Shown here: positions 59,590 through 64,000 of the stretch, piece after piece
Position numbering within the stretch: the first letter of the stretch is position 1
How the letters are laid out: each line of letters opens with the position of its first letter
DNA from: Neoechinorhynchus agilis
Lineage: Eukaryota; Acanthocephala
Length of the DNA stretch: 64,000 nucleotides
NCBI GenBank assembly: GCA_051530055.1
Contig: CM121343.1
Coordinates: 7,006,001-7,070,000 of the forward strand
Direction of reading: 5' to 3'
The notes under the pieces: model-generated
What the model was told of the DNA's origin: nothing
The model's database searches: none
What the model saw: only the letters and a program-made list of their open reading frames with translations
Program-made: the position numbers and the translations under genes

Positions 59590-61187
59590 TTATTTAACGA
59601 TTCCACAAAATATAGCGATTAAAAATACAAGATAGAAAAGCGAACTTTTATGTTGCCAAGAATGTCTTGTATTCGACGCTAGAATTTTATGCGGGTAAAA
59701 TATTCTATTCTCAGTCGATTGCTTCCATACATGCAATTTGCTATCGATAAACTCGTCAAGCTGGGTTTTCGCGGAATATTGGAATAATGGACATGACTCA
59801 TTTGCCTTGCTTTTCCGACGGACGGATTCACATTTGCATGGTATTGTTTGTTGTTGATCATTCGGAGGGCACATAGTTGGATCAACTAGCGAAATGCTGG
59901 TTACAGTAGATCGATTTCTTCTCAAATCGTCTGAAAGTTGTTGATGAACAATGCATCTCGTCGCATTTTGACTCCGGGAGATCAGTAAATGAATATAGTT
60001 AAGAATGGAGCACGAACATGATTGTGGGACATTTCGGGAAATATCTAATTTGATTCTATCACCCAATTTTTCGATTCGGGATAAAGCTTCAACTGCTTGT
60101 ACTCCAGCGTCCTTACTTCCGGTCAGAGATTGGAGCGAAACAATAGTCGTGGTGCAATATATACGAGGGACTTGCTTCTTTATAAAGCAAAAGAAAGTGC
60201 AATCGATTTCATTGATTGGATTTCCATCTAACTGAAGATTACAACAAATTCTCTCAACGTTTAAAGTTTTACGATTGAGAGCGTTCATTTACAAAGTGAC
60301 GGCATTTTCGAGATCACAGGAACCACCAATTGTTCAATCATATTAAAATGAATAAGAAGTGTTTTAAGCGACGTTGAAGCGAATGCCGGTATGTACTTAA
60401 GTTTATTGTGGCTTAAATCGACGTGTTTTAATCGTGCCAGGTTAGTAAAAATAGTGGGTTTAATGGCTTCAATTTGGCATGAGCTGAGATTAAGAACGAC
60501 GAGTCGGTGTAAATAGTCGAAGCAGTTATTGCAAAGAAGCGAAAACCTATTTCCAGATAAATCAAAATAGGCCAGCCTTGTATAGAAGACGCGATGGGTT
60601 GCTTCTAAAGTTCGTTCATCTGCTTTGATGGAGTGTATTCTTAATTTCAAGACATTTTGGGGAAGATGAAGATAAATATAGAAGATTTTAAAGGGGTTTT
60701 CACTGAGATCCAACTCGCGAAGGTTAGTGATATTATCAAAAGTGCCGTCATGGATGTGGCTAAGTTTGTTTCTTGACAGGTCTAGTCGGCTCAGTCGACG
60801 AATTCGTTCGAAGCCTCCAGGTAATATTTCCATAATTTGATTTCCATGAAGGATAAGAGTTTCAATTTGCAACGAAGCGAATTGATATTTTATAATTTTC
60901 GTGATGCGATTGTTCGAATAATCGATTATATCCCAAATATGGTCGTGTGGCAGGAATAATGCTCGTGTTAGTGGTGATGATAAGCCGTCCTTGGGATCAA
61001 GACGACAAGTCAGGTTTCGGCTGTATAAACTTTGATTTGAGCGGCGATGATGATGATGAACACTTGTATAGCATGTACATATATCAGGAATCACTAGATC
61101 TTCGCATTTATCTCTTACGTACGACAACGTGATTGACGAGAATGTGAGTAGCATGAGTGGAAGCATTTTTGACAGCAGTGCATTCAA
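59590..61187 (-). CDS. Secreted or membrane-anchored leucine-rich-repeat protein
   Basis: Two exons, 61187-60293 and 60227-59590, joined across a 65-nt intron (donor CTTT|GTAAAT, acceptor TTAG|AT), give about 510 residues. A signal peptide (MLPLMLLTFSSITLSYV) is followed by a Cys-containing N-cap (CEDLVIPDICTC). Seven to eight extracellular-type LRRs follow, such as IETLILHGNQIMEILPGGF, LSRLDLSRNKLSHIHDGTF, LRELDLSENPFKIF and LKHVDLSHNKLKYIP, and then a C-cap beginning GNPINEIDCTFFC. The C-terminus ends in a hydrophobic stretch, LFYLVFLIAIFCGIVK, suited to a GPI signal or a terminal membrane anchor. Such proteins act in adhesion, axon guidance or extracellular matrix; no specific orthologue is recognised. 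The minus-strand start at 61187 is the first Met before the signal peptide. Confidence 0.8.
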
Positions 61188-62060
61188 TTCGTTGTCTTAA
61201 CGTTCGGTCATGGAACCTGACGTGAGGCAGAATGGGGGGGGCAGATTATCGTTTGAGATAAATGTCATTCGATAGTATCGGAGGAGAAAGAGCTGTATTC
61301 GGTTAGTGACGGTGGAGTAAGCGTTTTTGGCTATGAAAAAGGAACATCACAATGTGGATATACGGTGCTTTTACACGCGAGATATCAACGGAAACGATTT
61401 AGCAGCCGACTAGTCACAACCGATCAGCCTCTAAGCTTTATCCACGTTGCTGCTGTTGAAGAATAGAAACAAGAGTCTGTGCATATACAAAGCCCACCTC
61501 GCTGGTCAGTGGAAGGAGCAAAGCACATTAAAAGAACTGTCAAAACTAAAAGCTTACCAGACAAAAGCTTTACACTGATTGAGTATAAATGGATGAGTTA
61601 GATCGATTTGACAGTTAGGGAAGTGCTGTAAAAGTACGCATAGGATGGATACATACAATGCTAAATGTCTTGGGGAGTAATAAATGCCAAGAAGCCCAAA
61701 GCATTTCAGCACATTTATAGGCGAAATTGTTCGTTTGGAAAAAAAAGAGAAATGCCTAATGCGCAATAAAAAATGAACATTGCATTTAATCTCGAGCCAA
61801 AATGTAATATTTTAGACGTTTTCCCAGAGCAGATAGAGGTATCAGTTCTATTATTTTCGCACACTCTCGCACGGGGTACAATCGACAAGTGTCACTGCAG
61901 TACTGAATGGTTTTATCGGAGGATAGTTGGAAAGGAGACCTCTAGAGCAGTAGTATCTGCACTCATTGTGGCGTATTTCGTTGGCAAATGTTAATCGGTT
62001 GTCTCCTCCGAGCCTCTTCGACGACAACTACCATGTTTTTGTTTCCATCATGACTGCAGA
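61188..62060. other. Spacer between LRR and DCAF6 genes
   Basis: Holds the upstream region of the minus-strand LRR gene, with a G run near 61233, and the 3' flank of DCAF6. No RNA gene or further exon was recognised. The open frame 61773-61994 looks random. Confidence 0.45.
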
Positions 62061-64000
62061 CTAATCCTCCAAACTGGAATCGAGTGTGCGTAGTATACGA
62101 GATCTCGAAAACGTGGTAAGTAAACGAAATATGATCGGAGCCGGCACCGTTACGGTATTCTGTGCTTCATCCGTCATTACGCGATTAATATTTACAATTC
62201 GGGATATCTTCGACGGATCCTGACTGGATTTTCCATCGACGTACCAAACCTTCACATCATGACTGATTCCGCTGGAGGCAAACATAAATCTGTCCTGTTC
62301 AGGGTGAGGCTGAATGCAATTGACCACACGAGAATCTCCCTCGTATATTGCTACTATTTTCCCGTTGTTTTTATTCCAGACAAATATATGTCCACAATCA
62401 GATCCGGACATTACGTGATTATCTCCCCAAAATGCACATTCTTTAATCACAGTTCTCACGTTACGGTGACCTGAAAACCTTCTCACATCTACAATTTCCG
62501 CGACATGTCGTTTTGAAATTGGATCGGAAAAACCAAGTGAACCGGTGCCTGCGAAGGAACTAAGACCGCAAGTCTGATCGGAACGATATCCACGACGAAC
62601 AAACTGCCGTTCGCGTCTTTGTCTTCGATTTGTGATACCTCGTAGTAAAATATCTGTAGGCGATGGCTGAACGGATGACGAGGGATTATCACTTGAATCC
62701 AAATCTTCATCCGGTGTAGTATTTTCCACTGCAAAAGTGCTTGCTAGTATACGGAACATCCACTAAGCAAGTACCAATGCTCGTACGCTATCTCCTTCCG
62801 ATGAGGAGTCAGATGATTCAAAGTTGTCATTTTGATTTGATATCCGTGTTGTAATATCATCCACAAGTCGCCTTACAACCCGATCGTCTCTATTATGCAA
62901 CACTTGTTCAGAGATGGAAGGATCAAACCTTTCCGACGATCTTCTTTGAGGTTCTTCATCCGGAAGCAACAATTGATACATAACATTTGCAAGCCGATCT
63001 ACCGCATCCCCTCCTGATGTTTCCCGAATGGGTCTTGAATCGGGACCCGTGTCAGACCAATCACCTCGTATTCTGAGTCTCTTTGGAAATCTAGCTGGAG
63101 GTCCGTTGGCACCCGAGCCTGCCGCTTCATCCGATTCTGTAGTACTAGTAGCACTGTGCAAGCAATACCGGTTTGATTGTTGCATGTACCGAGGTAAGTA
63201 AAGGCAAATGTCCCCAGCCGAAAAACTAACCAATAATTCATCTCCACGTTCATGATACTTAGTACACGTGACCCTAAAGAAAGAAGTTCTTTAAGGGTCA
63301 TTCAAGAACTTCCTTGGCATACATTTTGTGATTCTGCGTGAGTTTGAAACGGGTAAAGAAGGTCGGCTGGTGGCAAACGGTCTTTTTGTTTTTCTCATAT
63401 CATAAAGTCTCACGACTCCATCAGAGCAACCCACGGCTAATTCATGATGTCGAGTAGGGCAGATATCCATCGAATTTACACTGATTTGGCAGTCTATAAA
63501 AACGTGTTTAGGGCAGTGGCTCGATCGAAGCGGTCGGTTCCTTATACCACTGTTTGGTGTTGCGCAACTTGTGGCCATCCTTAAGTCATACAACCGTACA
63601 GTTCCATCCTCTGAACAAGCCAGAAACACGTTCGGACAATTGGGAAATGGCCGTAATTCATAGACCGGTCCTCGTCCAACGCAACAGTTGAAAACATTGG
63701 TCTCTTGGGGTCTGTTCAGATCTGTCAATATCACCATGCCATCACTGGAGCATGAAACTACCCTGCAATCCGATGATTTATATAGAAACCGCACGCAAAA
63801 TATATTGTCCGCATGGCTTGTTTCGACTCTTGTTAGCTGCTCGCCTGTTTCAACATCATTCAAAATAAGACATCGATCATCTCCTGCGGATAATAAATGC
63901 GTCCACGGGCTTTGCTCCGCCCAGCAAACGGTATTGACGCAGCCTTGATGATGTTGGAGCCGCTTATCGATTTTAAACCGACGGACGAGCCATTCGGAAC
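62061..64000 (-). CDS. DCAF6: DDB1- and CUL4-associated factor 6 (DCAF6/NRIP), 5' partial
   Basis: Reads from the right window edge toward 62061; the 5' end lies outside. Exon 64000-63310 begins in the first WD repeat (QGCVNTVCWAEQSPW) and continues through repeats such as RVVSCSSDGMVILTDLN, VFLACSEDGTVRLYDLR and LAVGCSDGVVRLYDMR. After a 36-nt intron, exon 63273 to about 62800 has DELLVSFSAGDICLYLP, the KRLRIRGDWSDTG motif and an acidic/Ser-rich linker. The last block, from about 62740 to 62061, has SGHRNVRTVIKECAFWG, MSGSDCGHIFVWNK, VVNCIQPHP, SSGISHDVKVW and NTVTVPAP, ending SSLED. The order matches human DCAF6, a CRL4 substrate receptor and nuclear-receptor cofactor, with a shorter central linker. 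The splice junction near 62740-62800 could not be phased: a stop (62763) lies between the blocks. Confidence 0.85.

Overview
The window looks like nuclear DNA from a small-intron invertebrate animal. Genes are split by GT-AG introns mostly 36-65 nt long. The gene set is metazoan: rapsyn, non-muscle myosin II, a three-CUT CUX-type factor, Mlx, EIPR1/TSSC1 and DCAF6. Compact genes, tiny introns and AT-rich spacers fit a nematode-like genome, but nothing seen fixes the species. There are no bacterial operons, CRISPR arrays or phage genes.

Layout. 0-5 kb: a 196-bp satellite, a four-EF-hand gene (minus), a 207-bp satellite. 5.9-11.7 kb: about 19 copies of a 305-bp satellite whose units carry a 76-codon open frame. 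12.1-15.6 kb: succinyl-CoA ligase alpha (single exon), a LINE reverse-transcriptase relic and a five-exon Mlx bHLH-zipper gene. 15.9-22.3 kb: a tRNA-derived SINE, a cluster of fold-back repeats with a hammerhead-ribozyme-like core, a 502-bp segment duplicated perfectly 32 kb away, and a 134-bp satellite. 22.8-27.0 kb: a CUX-type gene (minus) with three CUT domains and no visible homeodomain. 30.9-37.1 kb: three more satellites. 38.5-40.0 kb: rapsyn. 41.3-48.5 kb: a complete 23-exon non-muscle myosin II heavy chain. 48.5-52.8 kb: spacer, the second copy of the 502-bp segment and a tandemly amplified fold-back element. 53.0-56.6 kb: EIPR1, convergent with an acid-ceramidase/NAAA-like gene ending 13 bp away. 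59.6-61.2 kb: a secreted or surface leucine-rich-repeat protein (minus). 62.1-64.0 kb: DCAF6 (minus), running off the right edge.

The genes do not form a pathway. They are ordinary single-copy housekeeping, cytoskeletal, synaptic and regulatory genes embedded in unusually dense satellite and fold-back DNA; about a third of the window is tandem repeat. Exon models were built by eye from splice consensus, reading phase and remembered family sequence. Internal reading phases agree in the EF-hand, Mlx, CUX, rapsyn, myosin, EIPR1 and LRR genes. One junction each in the ceramidase-like and DCAF6 genes stays unresolved. The most interesting non-coding signals are the recurring CUGAUGA...GAAA core inside dispersed fold-backs, the coding-like variation in the 305-bp satellite, and the perfect long-range duplication.
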